Shown: positions 1 through 7,241 of the stretch, in pieces
Position numbering within the stretch: position 1 is the first letter of the stretch
How the letters are laid out: each line of letters opens with the position of its first letter
Assembly (NCBI GenBank): GCA_934589705.1
Contig: CAKTOH010000001.1
Location: forward strand, 1 to 64,000
Source: an uncultured Oscillospiraceae bacterium
GTDB taxonomy: Bacteria > Bacillota > Clostridia > Oscillospirales > Oscillospiraceae
DNA length: 64,000 nucleotides
Direction of reading: 5' to 3'
Position numbers and translations under genes: made by a program
Notes under the pieces: generated by a model
What the model saw: only the letters and a program-made list of their open reading frames with translations
Told to the model about the DNA's origin: nothing
Database searches by the model: none

Positions 1-72
1 CCGTAGCGCAGCTGGGAGCGCATTACATTCGCATTGTAGGGGTCGGGAGTTCGAATCTCCTCGGGTCCACCA
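1..72 (+). tRNA. tRNA-Ala (anticodon CGC), 5' end cut by window edge
   Basis: The cloverleaf is complete except for about four missing 5' bases. The D-stem is GCGC/GCGC and the anticodon stem-loop is TTACA-TTCGCAT-TGTAG, giving anticodon CGC (codon GCG). The T-arm is GGGAG-TTCGAAT-CTCCT, followed by the 3' acceptor strand CGGGTCC, discriminator A and an encoded CCA. U70 on the 3' strand would fit the G3:U70 identity pair of alanine tRNAs, but position 3 lies outside the window. Confidence 0.9.
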
Positions 73-77
73 AAAAA

Positions 78-108
78 GAAGCACACCTTTTGGGTGTGCT
101 TCTTTTTT
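78..108 (+). terminator. Intrinsic terminator of tRNA-Ala
   Basis: A 10-bp stem GAAGCACACC/GGTGTGCTTC is followed by six T, starting five bases after the tRNA CCA. Confidence 0.9.
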
Positions 109-119
109 GATGTCCCGAA

Positions 120-424
120 AGGAGATTCGAAGATGTAAATGCAACACCCCTGTGGGGTGTTGCTTAGCGTGTCAAAAAAGCCCCCAATATACGTTGTCAT
201 TCCGAACCAGTCCGCAGACTGGTGTGGGAATCCCCCGGTTAGAAGTAAAAGCCACTGGTTTAGGATCTAAAATGTTTGAAAATTCGGGGGATTGCCACGG
301 CAGTGTGCGCACTGCCTCGCAATGACATGGTTTTTCGACAGTCTGATGCAACACCCCTGTTGGGTGTAGCTCCCCTCCGGCTCGACGGAGGGGACACCTT
401 AGTGTGCCGAATCTTCTCGGGCTT
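120..424 (+). repeat. tRNA-associated hairpin element with degenerate tRNA 3'-end copy
   Basis: The left end (about 120-131) is AGGAGATTCGAA, the reverse complement of the tRNA-Ala T-arm. A hairpin ATGCAAC...GTTGCT follows. The right end (408-423) is CGAATCTTCTCGGG-like, 13 of 14 matching the tRNA-Ala 3' end, and is followed by another terminator. The same architecture follows tRNA-Pro at 5951-6077. Here the element also carries an insertion (about 198-328), bounded by two near-identical direct repeats at 140-163 and 339-362 (ATGCAACACCCCTG). No protein is encoded. Confidence 0.6.
198..328. repeat. Palindromic repeat with about 41-bp imperfect inverted ends
   Basis: The left arm starts GTCATTCCGAACCAG and contains hairpin CCAGTC-cgca-GACTGG. 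The right arm (about 288-328) is the inverse, with hairpin GGCAGTG-tgcg-CACTGCC. The two arms match in their flanks (GTCATT.CGA and GGAATCCCCC-like), while the hairpin stems differ but stay paired. It looks like a small non-autonomous repeat nested in the tRNA-linked element. Confidence 0.5.
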
Positions 425-433
425 ACTACTTTG

Positions 434-461
434 AACGCACGTCTTTGCGGCGTGCGTTTTT
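434..461 (+). terminator. Terminator after the tRNA-Ala-linked element
   Basis: Stem AACGCACG/CGTGCGTT with a 9-nt loop and a T run. It sits just after the degenerate tRNA-end copy, as a terminator also does in the tRNA-Pro element. Confidence 0.7.
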
Positions 462-470
462 CATATCCAC

Positions 471-499
471 TTGATTCCAAGATCAATTTCCTGTATTCT
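471..499 (+). promoter_or_regulatory. Sigma-A-type promoter of the ECF sigma gene
   Basis: TTGATT, 17-bp spacer, TATTCT, about 73 nt before the sigma gene start. Confidence 0.55.
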
Positions 500-571
500 T
501 TTTGCAGAATCGTGAGATATTCTGTTCCGAATCCTTACTATATGGGTGTAAAGGAAAGGAAGTGTCAGCCA

Positions 572-1129
572 ATGGAGGATTCCAACATTGTCGCCCTGTT
601 CAATGCCCGGTCAGAACAGGCCATATCCGAACTGATTGCGAAGTATGGAGCATCGGTGCGGAAAATTACACAGAACATTCTCCGGGATCCGCTGGATGTG
701 GAAGAATGCGTCAGCGATTGCTACTTAAGAATCTGGAATCGGATTCCACCTGAGGTGCCCCGATCCCTGGGAGCCTTTGTCTGCGGCGTGGCGAGAAACG
801 CGGCACTCAGCCGCTACCATGCCAATACCGCCCAAAAGCGAAACAGCCATTATGATGTGGCTCTGGGCGAGCTGGAAGCGTGTATCCCGGCCAAAGAGAA
901 TGTGGAGGCACAATGGGAGGCAAAGGAATTATCCCGCTGCATCAACGGGTTTCTCGGGACACTCGGCTATGACGATCGGTACGCATTTGTCCGCCGGTAT
1001 TACTATGCCGAGCCGGTCTCGGAAATTGCCGCAGACATGCAGCAGACACCGCACCGGGTTTCTGTCCGACTGTTCCGCATCCGGGAGAAATTGCAGCGAT
1101 ACTTGAAGAAAGAGGGGATGCTTCCGTGA
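572..1129 (+). CDS. ECF-type RNA polymerase sigma factor
   Basis: This 185-residue protein has the two-domain layout of ECF sigma factors. Region 2 lies around residues 10-75 (DPLDVEECVSDCYLRIW, the core-binding helix) and region 4, with its helix-turn-helix, around 120-180 (EIAADMQQTPHRVSVRLFR). It should direct polymerase to a small regulon. I chose the ATG at 572 because AAAGGAAAGG lies about 9 nt upstream; the frame stays open further upstream without homology. The next gene overlaps it by 4 nt (GTGA) and encodes a one-pass membrane protein, as expected of a sigma/anti-sigma pair. A paralogous pair, also beginning MEDS, is at 47653-49205. Confidence 0.88.
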   Translation: MEDSNIVALFNARSEQAISELIAKYGASVRKITQNILRDPLDVEECVSDCYLRIWNRIPPEVPRSLGAFVCGVARNAALSRYHANTAQKRNSHYDVALGELEACIPAKENVEAQWEAKELSRCINGFLGTLGYDDRYAFVRRYYYAEPVSEIAADMQQTPHRVSVRLFRIREKLQRYLKKEGMLP

Positions 1130-2022
1130 ACCGTAAACAGCTATCGAAGGCAATCAGCGGGATTGCCGAGAAATACGTCGCCGAGTGCGAATCCTATACG
1201 CCAGAACATTCAGGGGGAATCACCAGAAAAATCCTTGCCCTGGTGCTGGCGGCCTGCCTGATTCTTGGCCTGAGTGCAGCGGCATACGCCACCGGCATTC
1301 TGCCTTCCTGGATTACAGGGTGGGTTCAGAGCATTTTTTTGGAAGCTCCGACAGACGAGCTGCGTCAATCCCGGCCAGACTACGCCCAGTGGCTGGACGA
1401 GCAGTGGGAAACCCGGGCGGCACTGGAAGAAATGGGCGAAAAGGCTCAGCCGGCGAACGAGGAAAAAACGCCGGAGGGACTGGACAGCGGCAGTATAACC
1501 CTGCTGGAGAGCTGCTATGACGGCGTGAAATTTTCCATGGCCTGTCGATTTGACCCGCCTCAGCGGCCGATGACCTTTGCGGTTTCCCTGGATGATCCCC
1601 AGTTTGCGGAGCTGAAGGAACCCCGGCCGGATTGCTCTGCCAGCGGGGCGGATTGGAAGGCCTACGTCCGCGGACAGGCGGATTTTGGACAGATTCAGAA
1701 AAGGCTGGAGGCTGAGGGCCACGTCGGATTTACCACATATGATTATATTGTTTCCGACCATGTACTGGTTAACGGAGAGGATCCGGGCTTTTCCCATACC
1801 GAACCAGAGGATAACGACGGCATTTTCTATGTGGATCCCTATTACACCAGTGTCTTCGGCCCGGAATTGCCGGAAAGCTGCCGGAATCTGGATCATATTG
1901 AGGTTACCTTCACGGTTCGCTGCTGCGAAACCCATTACTGGCTGGATGGGAACACCCTTCGCTGGATGAATGGGGCGAGGACGGATTATCCAGTTAGCTT
2001 CACGCTGGACAACGTTGGCTGA
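1126..2022 (+). CDS. Membrane-anchored anti-sigma-like protein (DUF4179-like)
   Basis: The 298 residues consist of a short cytoplasmic N-terminus (about 1-33), one membrane helix (about 34-56, KILALVLAACLILGLSAAAYA) and a large extracytoplasmic domain. This is the topology of anti-sigma factors that hold a partner ECF sigma at the membrane. It starts with GTG, overlapping the sigma stop by 4 nt, so translation is coupled. I infer the anti-sigma role from context and topology; no zinc-binding anti-sigma motif is visible. The partner of the second sigma gene (47653-48654) has the same layout. Confidence 0.7.
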   Translation: MNRKQLSKAISGIAEKYVAECESYTPEHSGGITRKILALVLAACLILGLSAAAYATGILPSWITGWVQSIFLEAPTDELRQSRPDYAQWLDEQWETRAALEEMGEKAQPANEEKTPEGLDSGSITLLESCYDGVKFSMACRFDPPQRPMTFAVSLDDPQFAELKEPRPDCSASGADWKAYVRGQADFGQIQKRLEAEGHVGFTTYDYIVSDHVLVNGEDPGFSHTEPEDNDGIFYVDPYYTSVFGPELPESCRNLDHIEVTFTVRCCETHYWLDGNTLRWMNGARTDYPVSFTLDNVG

Positions 2023-2097
2023 CAGGAGGAAGCAGTGTCAGCCGGTGCTTGGCATACTCCCACCCGGGAGAAAATAGACTGTACCGAGGTGAAGGCT

Positions 2098-2364
2098 ATG
2101 GGCTATGTGATCGAATATCCGGGAAATTCCTGGAAAAACCCCAAAAAGGGCCGCCTTTTGGTTCCGGTTTGCGCAGTTTTGTGTGCCTTGGCACTGGTTG
2201 GCCTGATCTGGAAGGACAGCCGGTATTACCTCCAGCGGCTGCTGTTTCCCGGGGACGCCGCCGCGGCTCTGGCAGAGCTGGAGCGTCTGGCAGAGAATCT
2301 TCAGAGCGGCACGCCCCTGGGTCAGGCGTTGGAGGCCTTTTGCGCAGGTGTTGTAAGCCGGTGA
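2098..2364 (+). CDS. Small one-pass membrane protein upstream of SpoIVFB
   Basis: The protein has 88 residues. One membrane helix lies around 19-38 (GRLLVPVCAVLCALALVGLIW), followed by a helical tail. The ATG at 2098 has GAGGTGA just upstream; an upstream in-frame start at 2035 has no such support. The gene overlaps the SpoIVFB-like protease by 4 nt. It occupies the place held by spoIVFA in related gene orders, but it lacks the C-terminal LytM region of SpoIVFA, so I do not assign that name. Function unknown. Confidence 0.7.
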   Translation: MGYVIEYPGNSWKNPKKGRLLVPVCAVLCALALVGLIWKDSRYYLQRLLFPGDAAAALAELERLAENLQSGTPLGQALEAFCAGVVSR

Positions 2365-2927
2365 CGGCAGTTTCACCCTTTGCCTTTTTAATGGGGGCGC
2401 TGCTGCTTCTGACACTGCCGCTGCCATGGCTGACAGCGGCGGTGGCAGCCGCCGGTATCCATGAGGCCGGGCATTTGCTGGCCATCCGGCTTCTGGGTGC
2501 CGATGCCCGAAAAATTCAGGTGGGCTCCACCGGGGCGAAAATCCATACAGCTTTTTCGGAACCTTGGCGGGAGTTTCTCTGCGCCGCCGCCGGGCCCGCT
2601 GCCAGCCTGCTGCTTCTGCTGGTTGCCAAGCTTTTTCCCAGGATCGCCCTCTGCGGCTTTGTCCAGGGGCTTTATAATCTGCTGCCCATTTACCCCCTGG
2701 ACGGCGGGCGGATGCTTTGCAGTGCTCTGAAGGAATGGCTTCCGGCAAAGGCGGAGAAAATAACTTTGGTCGCAGGGCAGGGGACAGGCTGCCTTTTGCT
2801 GACCGGGGCATTGGCGGCGCTTTTGTGCCGTCAGCCGGGAATTGCGCTGCTGCTGGGGGTAACGACCCTTCGTTCCGGGGCTCTCGGAAAAATACCTTGC
2901 AAAAGAAGGGGAAAGGCAGTACAATAG
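2361..2927 (+). CDS. spoIVFB: M50-family site-2 metalloprotease, SpoIVFB-like
   Basis: This 188-residue, multi-pass protein has the two hallmark motifs of intramembrane zinc proteases. HEAGH near residue 34 is HExxH, and NLLPIYPLDGGRM near 112 is the NxxPxxPLDGGR motif supplying the third ligand. SpoIVFB releases pro-sigma-K in the mother cell during sporulation. The GTG start overlaps the preceding stop by 4 nt. The following TIGR03960/TIGR03936 pair is the usual Clostridia neighbourhood of spoIVFB and supports the name. It is shorter than Bacillus SpoIVFB (about 288), lacking the C-terminal CBS-type domain. Confidence 0.8.
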   Translation: MTAVSPFAFLMGALLLLTLPLPWLTAAVAAAGIHEAGHLLAIRLLGADARKIQVGSTGAKIHTAFSEPWREFLCAAAGPAASLLLLLVAKLFPRIALCGFVQGLYNLLPIYPLDGGRMLCSALKEWLPAKAEKITLVAGQGTGCLLLTGALAALLCRQPGIALLLGVTTLRSGALGKIPCKRRGKAVQ

Positions 2928-2954
2928 GGCTACCATTTACAAAGAGGTAGTTTT

Positions 2955-4790
2955 ATGACGGAACTAAAGCAGCGCATTTTGACTGCGGTGCAGAAGCCCG
3001 CCCGCTATACCGGCGGCGAGTGGGGCGAAATCAGGAAAAATCTGGCGGATGTCCGGGTACGGGTGGCCTTCTGCTTCCCGGATACCTACGAGATCGGCAT
3101 GTCCAATGTGGGTATGCGAATTCTGCATGGGGTCATGAACCGGATGGAGGGCGTCTGGTGTGAGCGGGTCTTTGCCCCCTGGGGGGACATGGAACAGGCC
3201 ATGCGGGAAAACAGCCTTCCCCTGTGGGCGCTGGAAAGCCAGGAGCCGGTAAAGAATTTCGACATGGTCGCCTTCACCATTGGCTATGAGATGGCATATT
3301 CCAACATTCTGAATATGCTGCGGCTGGCCGGGATTCCCCTTCACGCGGCGGAGCGGAAGGAACTTAAAAACATCGTCTTTGCCGGGGGCGTGTGCACCTT
3401 CAATCCGGAGCCTTTGGCAGACTTCGTGGACTTTTTCTCCCTGGGAGAAGGGGAGGACAGCACCGTGGAAATCGTGTCCCTCTACGACAAGGCCAAGGCC
3501 GAGGGTTGGAGCAAGGAGAAATTTCTCTTAGCGGTTTCCAAAATCCCCGGGGTCTATGTGCCCAGCTTCTATCGCCAGGAATACAACGGTGACGGTACCC
3601 TCCGGGCGGTGATTCCCCTGAACGGTGCTCCGGAAGTTGTGACCAAGCGGATCGTGGAGGATTTGGATCACGCCTTTTTCCCCACGGAAATGATCGTGCC
3701 TTCCACGGAAATTGTCCACGACCGGGGAAACCTGGAAGCCTTCCGTGGCTGCATCCGGGGCTGTCGGTTCTGTCAGGCGGGCTTTTCCTGCCGTCCGGTG
3801 CGCAAAAAAAGCCCGGAGGTGCTTTACCGCCAGGCAATCGAGCTGCTGGAAAAATCCGGAAACAACGAAATTACCGTGTCCAGCCTGTCCACCTCCGATT
3901 ACCGGGGGCTGAAAGAGCTGACGGACGAGCTGATTCCCTATTGCCAGGCCAATAAGGTTAACCTATCCGTGCCCTCTCTGCGGGCGGACAATTTCTCCCG
4001 GGAGCTGATGGAGAAGCTGCAAACCGTCCGGAAAAGCGGCCTGACCTTCGCTCCGGAGGCGGGCACCCAGCGGCTCCGGGACGTGATCAACAAAAACCTG
4101 ACCGAGGACGAAATTCTGAACACCTGCGCCCAGGCCTTCTCCGGAGGCTGGAACAACGTGAAGCTCTATTTCATGCTGGGTCTGCCTACGGAAACCGACG
4201 AGGACGTGCTGGGCATCGCCGAGCTGGTGTACAAGGTCATCCAGGCCTGGAAGGAAAACGCCGTGAACAAAAAGCGGGGTCTGCGGGTTCATGTGGCCAC
4301 GGCCTATTTTGTGCCCAAGCCCCACACCCCCTTCCAGTGGGAAAAGCAGATCACCCCTCAGGAGTATCTGCGGCGGTGCAAGCTTCTCAAATCCCATTTC
4401 TACTCCAAATCCATCGTTTACGACTACCACAGCCCGGACTTGAGCCGACTGGAGGCAGTCTTTGCCCGGGGCGATCGGCGACTGGGGCCGGTCATCGAGG
4501 CCGCGGTGGAAAACGGCGCTCGGCTGGACGGCTGGGACGAATATTTTGACTACGGCAAGTGGCTGGATGCCTTCGAGAAATGCAGTGTGGACGTGAACTT
4601 TTACACCACCCGGGGCTTCGGCGAGGAGGAGCTGCTGCCCTGGGATGCCATCGACGTGGGCGTGAGCAAGAAGTTCCTGCTTCGGGAGCGGAAGCGAGCC
4701 TATGAGAATCTGGTGACCCCGGACTGTCGGCACGGCTGCGCCGGATGCGGTGCCAATTGCCTTCTGAAGGAGGTGGCCTGCGATGCCTAG
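2955..4790 (+). CDS. TIGR03960 family B12-binding-type radical SAM protein
   Basis: The 611-residue protein has an N-terminal cobalamin-binding-like region. A radical SAM core carries the cluster motif CIRGCRFC near residue 270 (CxxxCxxC), and a C-terminal cysteine-rich stretch (CRHGCAGCGANC) could hold a second cluster. The ATG at 2955 is preceded by AAAGAGG. It overlaps the next gene (TIGR03936) by 8 nt; the two are a conserved pair, often fused in other Firmicutes, near rng/rplU. The reaction is not established; modification of a macromolecule is only inferred. Confidence 0.88.
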   Translation: MTELKQRILTAVQKPARYTGGEWGEIRKNLADVRVRVAFCFPDTYEIGMSNVGMRILHGVMNRMEGVWCERVFAPWGDMEQAMRENSLPLWALESQEPVKNFDMVAFTIGYEMAYSNILNMLRLAGIPLHAAERKELKNIVFAGGVCTFNPEPLADFVDFFSLGEGEDSTVEIVSLYDKAKAEGWSKEKFLLAVSKIPGVYVPSFYRQEYNGDGTLRAVIPLNGAPEVVTKRIVEDLDHAFFPTEMIVPSTEIVHDRGNLEAFRGCIRGCRFCQAGFSCRPVRKKSPEVLYRQAIELLEKSGNNEITVSSLSTSDYRGLKELTDELIPYCQANKVNLSVPSLRADNFSRELMEKLQTVRKSGLTFAPEAGTQRLRDVINKNLTEDEILNTCAQAFSGGWNNVKLYFMLGLPTETDEDVLGIAELVYKVIQAWKENAVNKKRGLRVHVATAYFVPKPHTPFQWEKQITPQEYLRRCKLLKSHFYSKSIVYDYHSPDLSRLEAVFARGDRRLGPVIEAAVENGARLDGWDEYFDYGKWLDAFEKCSVDVNFYTTRGFGEEELLPWDAIDVGVSKKFLLRERKRAYENLVTPDCRHGCAGCGANCLLKEVACDA

Positions 4791-5439
4791 AGCGCTGTTT
4801 GAAAAGGTGGGCACTGCCCGGTTTATTTCCCATCTGGACTTGATGCGATTATTTCAGCGGGCTTTCAAGCGGGCGGGGCTGCCCCTGACCCACACCCAGG
4901 GTTTCAACCCTCGACCCTCGGTTTCCATTGCTCTGCCCCTGAGTCTGGGGGCGGAGAGCCACTGTGAGCTGCTGGACTTTGATTTGGAGAGTCCCGTTGC
5001 CCCGGAGGACATCCGTGACCGGCTGAATGCCGCCCTCATCGATGGCATCCGGGTGCGGGAGGTCTACGACAACGGCGCGAAGATCAAGTATCTGGCCCTG
5101 CTGCAAAGCCGCCTGACCCTGGAATACGACGGGGGCATTCCGGCGGGGGCCGAGGCGGCTATCGGACAGCTGTTTGCCCGGGAGGCGCTGGTTCTGGAAA
5201 AGAAAAACCGGAACGGCGTAACCCAGCAGGACATCATTCCTATGATTCGCCGACTGGAAATTACCCGGCAATCGGAAGGAGAGCTGGTGCTCTCCCTGCT
5301 CCATTGCTGCCAGAATCCGTCACTCAATCCTATGCAGCTGGGAGCTGCCATCGAAAAATACCTTCCGGAATTGACACCGGATTATATCCGGGTCTGCCGG
5401 GAGGAAATCTATACCGAAGAAGAAAACGTTTTTAGATAA
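4783..5439 (+). CDS. TIGR03936 family radical SAM-associated protein (DUF2344)
   Basis: The 218-residue protein opens with the family signature RFISHLDLMRLFQRAFKRAG, followed by the TQGFNPRP motif and SLGAES. It is the usual partner of TIGR03960 proteins and overlaps that gene by 8 nt. Its biochemical role is unknown. Length is typical of the family. Confidence 0.88.
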   Translation: MPRALFEKVGTARFISHLDLMRLFQRAFKRAGLPLTHTQGFNPRPSVSIALPLSLGAESHCELLDFDLESPVAPEDIRDRLNAALIDGIRVREVYDNGAKIKYLALLQSRLTLEYDGGIPAGAEAAIGQLFAREALVLEKKNRNGVTQQDIIPMIRRLEITRQSEGELVLSLLHCCQNPSLNPMQLGAAIEKYLPELTPDYIRVCREEIYTEEENVFR

Positions 5440-5450
5440 GGAGAACAAAC

Positions 5451-5669
5451 ATGGACGAGAAAATTCTTTTGGAAGACTGTCCCATCTGCCGGGGCGCGGG
5501 CATGATTCTGCACGAGGGCGGCTGGAGCGTACAGGTGGAATGCTGCGATTGCAGTGCCCACACCATCTATCTGGAGTACGACAACGAGGAGCAGAAGAAG
5601 GAAGCCGAGAAGACCGTTGCCCACCTGTGGAACATCGGCAAGGTGGTCAGCAGCGAACGGGGCGAGTAA
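5451..5669 (+). CDS. Small zinc-ribbon protein, Lar-like
   Basis: The 72 residues carry CPIC near residue 10 and CCDC near 31, spaced as in a zinc ribbon, followed by an acidic helix ending in a Trp motif (AHLWN). The pattern resembles Lar/restriction-alleviation-type small zinc proteins (CPFCGG...VxCxxCGA...AWN). It follows the TIGR03936 gene by 11 nt with a good site (AAGGAGAA). I cannot assign a function; the Lar resemblance is a fold-level guess. Confidence 0.7.
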   Translation: MDEKILLEDCPICRGAGMILHEGGWSVQVECCDCSAHTIYLEYDNEEQKKEAEKTVAHLWNIGKVVSSERGE

Positions 5670-5688
5670 AAAGTTCGGAAAATTTTGC

Positions 5689-5745
5689 CTTTCTCCGAAA
5701 TGAGCCGGTATTTTGGCCTCATTTCGGAGAAAGAAAAAATTTTTT
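5689..5745 (+). terminator. Terminator-like inverted repeat after the radical SAM operon
   Basis: CTTTCTCCGAAATGAG (5689-5704) pairs with CTCATTTCGGAGAAAG (5718-5733), followed by AAAAAATTTTTT. Confidence 0.65.
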
Positions 5746-5765
5746 GGAAAAACCGAAAATAATGC

Positions 5766-5794
5766 TTGCATTTTGTTCGTGCTTGTGGTATTAT
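5766..5794 (+). promoter_or_regulatory. Promoter of tRNA-Pro
   Basis: TTGCAT, 17-bp spacer, TATTAT, about 34 nt before the tRNA. Confidence 0.75.
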
Positions 5795-5828
5795 ATCGAA
5801 GTCGCCGAGAGAACGGCAAACAAAATAT

Positions 5829-5905
5829 CCGGGTGTGGCGAAGTTTGGTATCGCGCTTGAATGGGGTTCAAGAGGCCTCGAGTTCGAATCTCGACACTCG
5901 GACCA
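5829..5905 (+). tRNA. tRNA-Pro (anticodon GGG)
   Basis: Acceptor stem CCGGGTG/CACTCGG. The anticodon stem-loop CTTGA-ATGGGGT-TCAAG gives anticodon GGG (codon CCC). The T-arm is TCGAG-TTCGAAT-CTCGA, with discriminator A and an encoded CCA. 77 nt. Confidence 0.95.
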
Positions 5906-5906
5906 T

Positions 5907-5948
5907 GAAATCCGAAAGAACATGCGTTCTTTCGGATTTCATTTTTTA
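5907..5948 (+). terminator. Terminator of tRNA-Pro
   Basis: A 15-bp stem (GAAATCCGAAAGAAC and its complement) with loop ATGC, then a run of six T. Confidence 0.9.
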
Positions 5949-5950
5949 TT

Positions 5951-6077
5951 AGGAGATTCGAACAATCCAATGCAACTGTCCGGTGGACAGTTGCTTGCCG
6001 ACGGCTGGACGGCGGCAACACCTTAATTTTGATTCTCTAAAGAATCAAAATGCGGCGAATCTCGACACTCGGACCAT
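5951..6077 (+). repeat. tRNA-Pro-associated element with exact copy of the tRNA 3' end
   Basis: The element starts with AGGAGATTCGAAC, the inverse of the tRNA T-arm. Next come a hairpin (GCAACTGTCC/GGACAGTTGC), a second GC hairpin, CACCTTAA and an AT-rich hairpin (ATTTTGATTCT/AGAATCAAAAT). It ends with a 22-nt exact copy (6056-6077) of the tRNA-Pro 3' end including CCA. A second terminator follows. The layout matches the element after tRNA-Ala at 120-424. Confidence 0.7.
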
Positions 6078-6117
6078 AAGACCGAAAGAGTGAAGGCTCT
6101 TTCGGTCTTATTTTTTT
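6077..6117 (+). terminator. Second terminator, behind the tRNA-Pro 3'-end copy
   Basis: Stem AAGACCGAAAGAG/CTCTTTCGGTCTT followed by seven T. It shares CCGAAAGA with the original tRNA-Pro terminator. Confidence 0.85.
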
Positions 6118-6178
6118 CAGGAACCATCGTTTCTCCCACGTTTCTTGGCTTCCGTTCTGGGGGAAGGCAAAGACTGTG

Positions 6179-6496
6179 TTACAAAAACAGATACAGTGCC
6201 AGGGTCAGCAGGGCGTTTCCGGAATCCTCCTCGCCTGCCATCAGGAGAAGAAGGAGCACCACCAGCAGATCCTCAATGTCAAAATCCTTTGGCAGCAGCT
6301 GACGAAGAAACCCTTCCGGTCGGAGGGTAATTGGCGGACGATCCCGGCAAGGCGGCATGGGCGGGGCAGCCGGAGGTCGGGGCGGCGGTGGAGGCGGCGG
6401 ACTCTGGCAGGGAGCGTTTCCGGGTCGTCGTCCGGGATCCTGCATCCGGTTTCTGCGGTAAGTACCGTCCGGCTGGGGAATATAGCGATTGTACAT
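6179..6496 (-). CDS. Proline-rich small protein, unknown
   Basis: The protein has 105 residues. After MYNRYIPQPDGTY comes a low-complexity proline-rich stretch (about 30-55), then a C-terminal half with a hydrophobic region (DLLVVLLLLLMAGEED and LLTLALYLFL). The start is set by GGAGGTG six bases before the ATG at 6496. It is the last gene of a three-gene operon (7069 to 6179) of small unknown proteins. I recognise no family. Confidence 0.65.
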   Translation of the reverse strand: MYNRYIPQPDGTYRRNRMQDPGRRPGNAPCQSPPPPPPPRPPAAPPMPPCRDRPPITLRPEGFLRQLLPKDFDIEDLLVVLLLLLMAGEEDSGNALLTLALYLFL

Positions 6497-6500
6497 CCGT

Positions 6501-6851
6501 TCACCTCCCGCCGGGGCTCTGTCCGTCGCCACGGAGAAGCACAGAGGCCAGCCCCGCCATTTTGGACGCCCGCATAGCCCGCTCCAGCTTTCCGACCCGC
6601 CAGGGGCTCAGATAGGGAGACAGGGCACGCAGCAAGGCCTGCTGGTTCGCGTCTGTCCGGTTGCTTTGCAAGAGGCTGGCCAGTCCCTGAAGCTGGGAAA
6701 AATCCGGCTCCGGGGGAGACGGTTCCGGCATGGGCGGGGGAGAGGGCGCAGGCTGGGACGGTTGTCCCATGGCCTGAACCAACGATGAGATCTGCTGCAT
6801 CAGCTGGGGGTTCGACAGAAGAGCCCCCAGCTTTTCTTCCAGTTCGCTCAT
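6501..6851 (-). CDS. Small helical protein, unknown
   Basis: The 116 residues comprise an N-terminal helix (LEEKLGALLSNPQLMQQISS), a proline-rich linker (about 30-50), then helices ending in a basic segment (RVGKLERAMRASKMAG). It overlaps the upstream gene by 4 nt and lies 4 nt from the downstream one, so the three are co-transcribed. No family is recognised. The repeated short-helix pattern resembles that of the 73-residue neighbour. Confidence 0.65.
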   Translation of the reverse strand: MSELEEKLGALLSNPQLMQQISSLVQAMGQPSQPAPSPPPMPEPSPPEPDFSQLQGLASLLQSNRTDANQQALLRALSPYLSPWRVGKLERAMRASKMAGLASVLLRGDGQSPGGR

Positions 6852-7069
6852 TGGCTGTCCTCCAGTGCTTTGACAAGTGCCTGGGCATCCTCCTGAGACA
6901 GAAGGTCAGAAAGCAAGGCCTGAGCCTGCCGGTAATCCCCGGCGGAGGCCTGGGCAAGGGCGGCAGACAGTCGGTCGCCGCCCCGCTGCCGGAGCAGAGC
7001 GATGAGCTGCTGACCGGCAGGGGACTGGGCCAGGCGCAGAAGCTCCTTCATATCGGAAAACGTATCCAT
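6848..7069 (-). CDS. Small helical protein, unknown
   Basis: The 73 residues are almost entirely helical (MKELLRLAQSPAGQQLIALL; LSDLLSQEDAQALVKAL). It is the first gene of the trio, with AAGGAGG before its ATG. No domain is recognised; the context gives no role beyond operon membership. Confidence 0.65.
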   Translation of the reverse strand: MDTFSDMKELLRLAQSPAGQQLIALLRQRGGDRLSAALAQASAGDYRQAQALLSDLLSQEDAQALVKALEDSQ

Positions 7070-7146
7070 GGCGGTATCCCTCCTTAAAGCCTATACCACA
7101 GCATATGCGCCGGGGGAGAAATCTGTACCAGATTTCTTGACAGCCA

Positions 7147-7155
7147 TGATATAAT
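7147..7155 (+). promoter_or_regulatory. Extended -10 promoter (TGaTATAAT)
   Basis: TGATATAAT carries the TGn extension, so it can act without a good -35. It lies about 90 nt before the phosphodiesterase gene. A TTGACA at 7137 is too close (7 bp) to be its partner. Confidence 0.5.
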
Positions 7156-7241
7156 ACGGAAAAAGTCAGTTCCCCGCTGGCGGGATTTGCCGGGTATCAA
7201 GGGGACGGCTTTCACATAAAATGAGCGTGAGGAAGCGTTTT

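Noticed and set aside
404-571. Upstream extension of the first ECF sigma gene
   Set aside because: It would run through a terminator and the promoter; a good ribosome site favours ATG 572.
7137-7155. TTGACA followed by TATAAT as a -35/-10 pair
   Set aside because: The spacing is only 7 bp. I keep the TATAAT as an extended -10 and discard the TTGACA.
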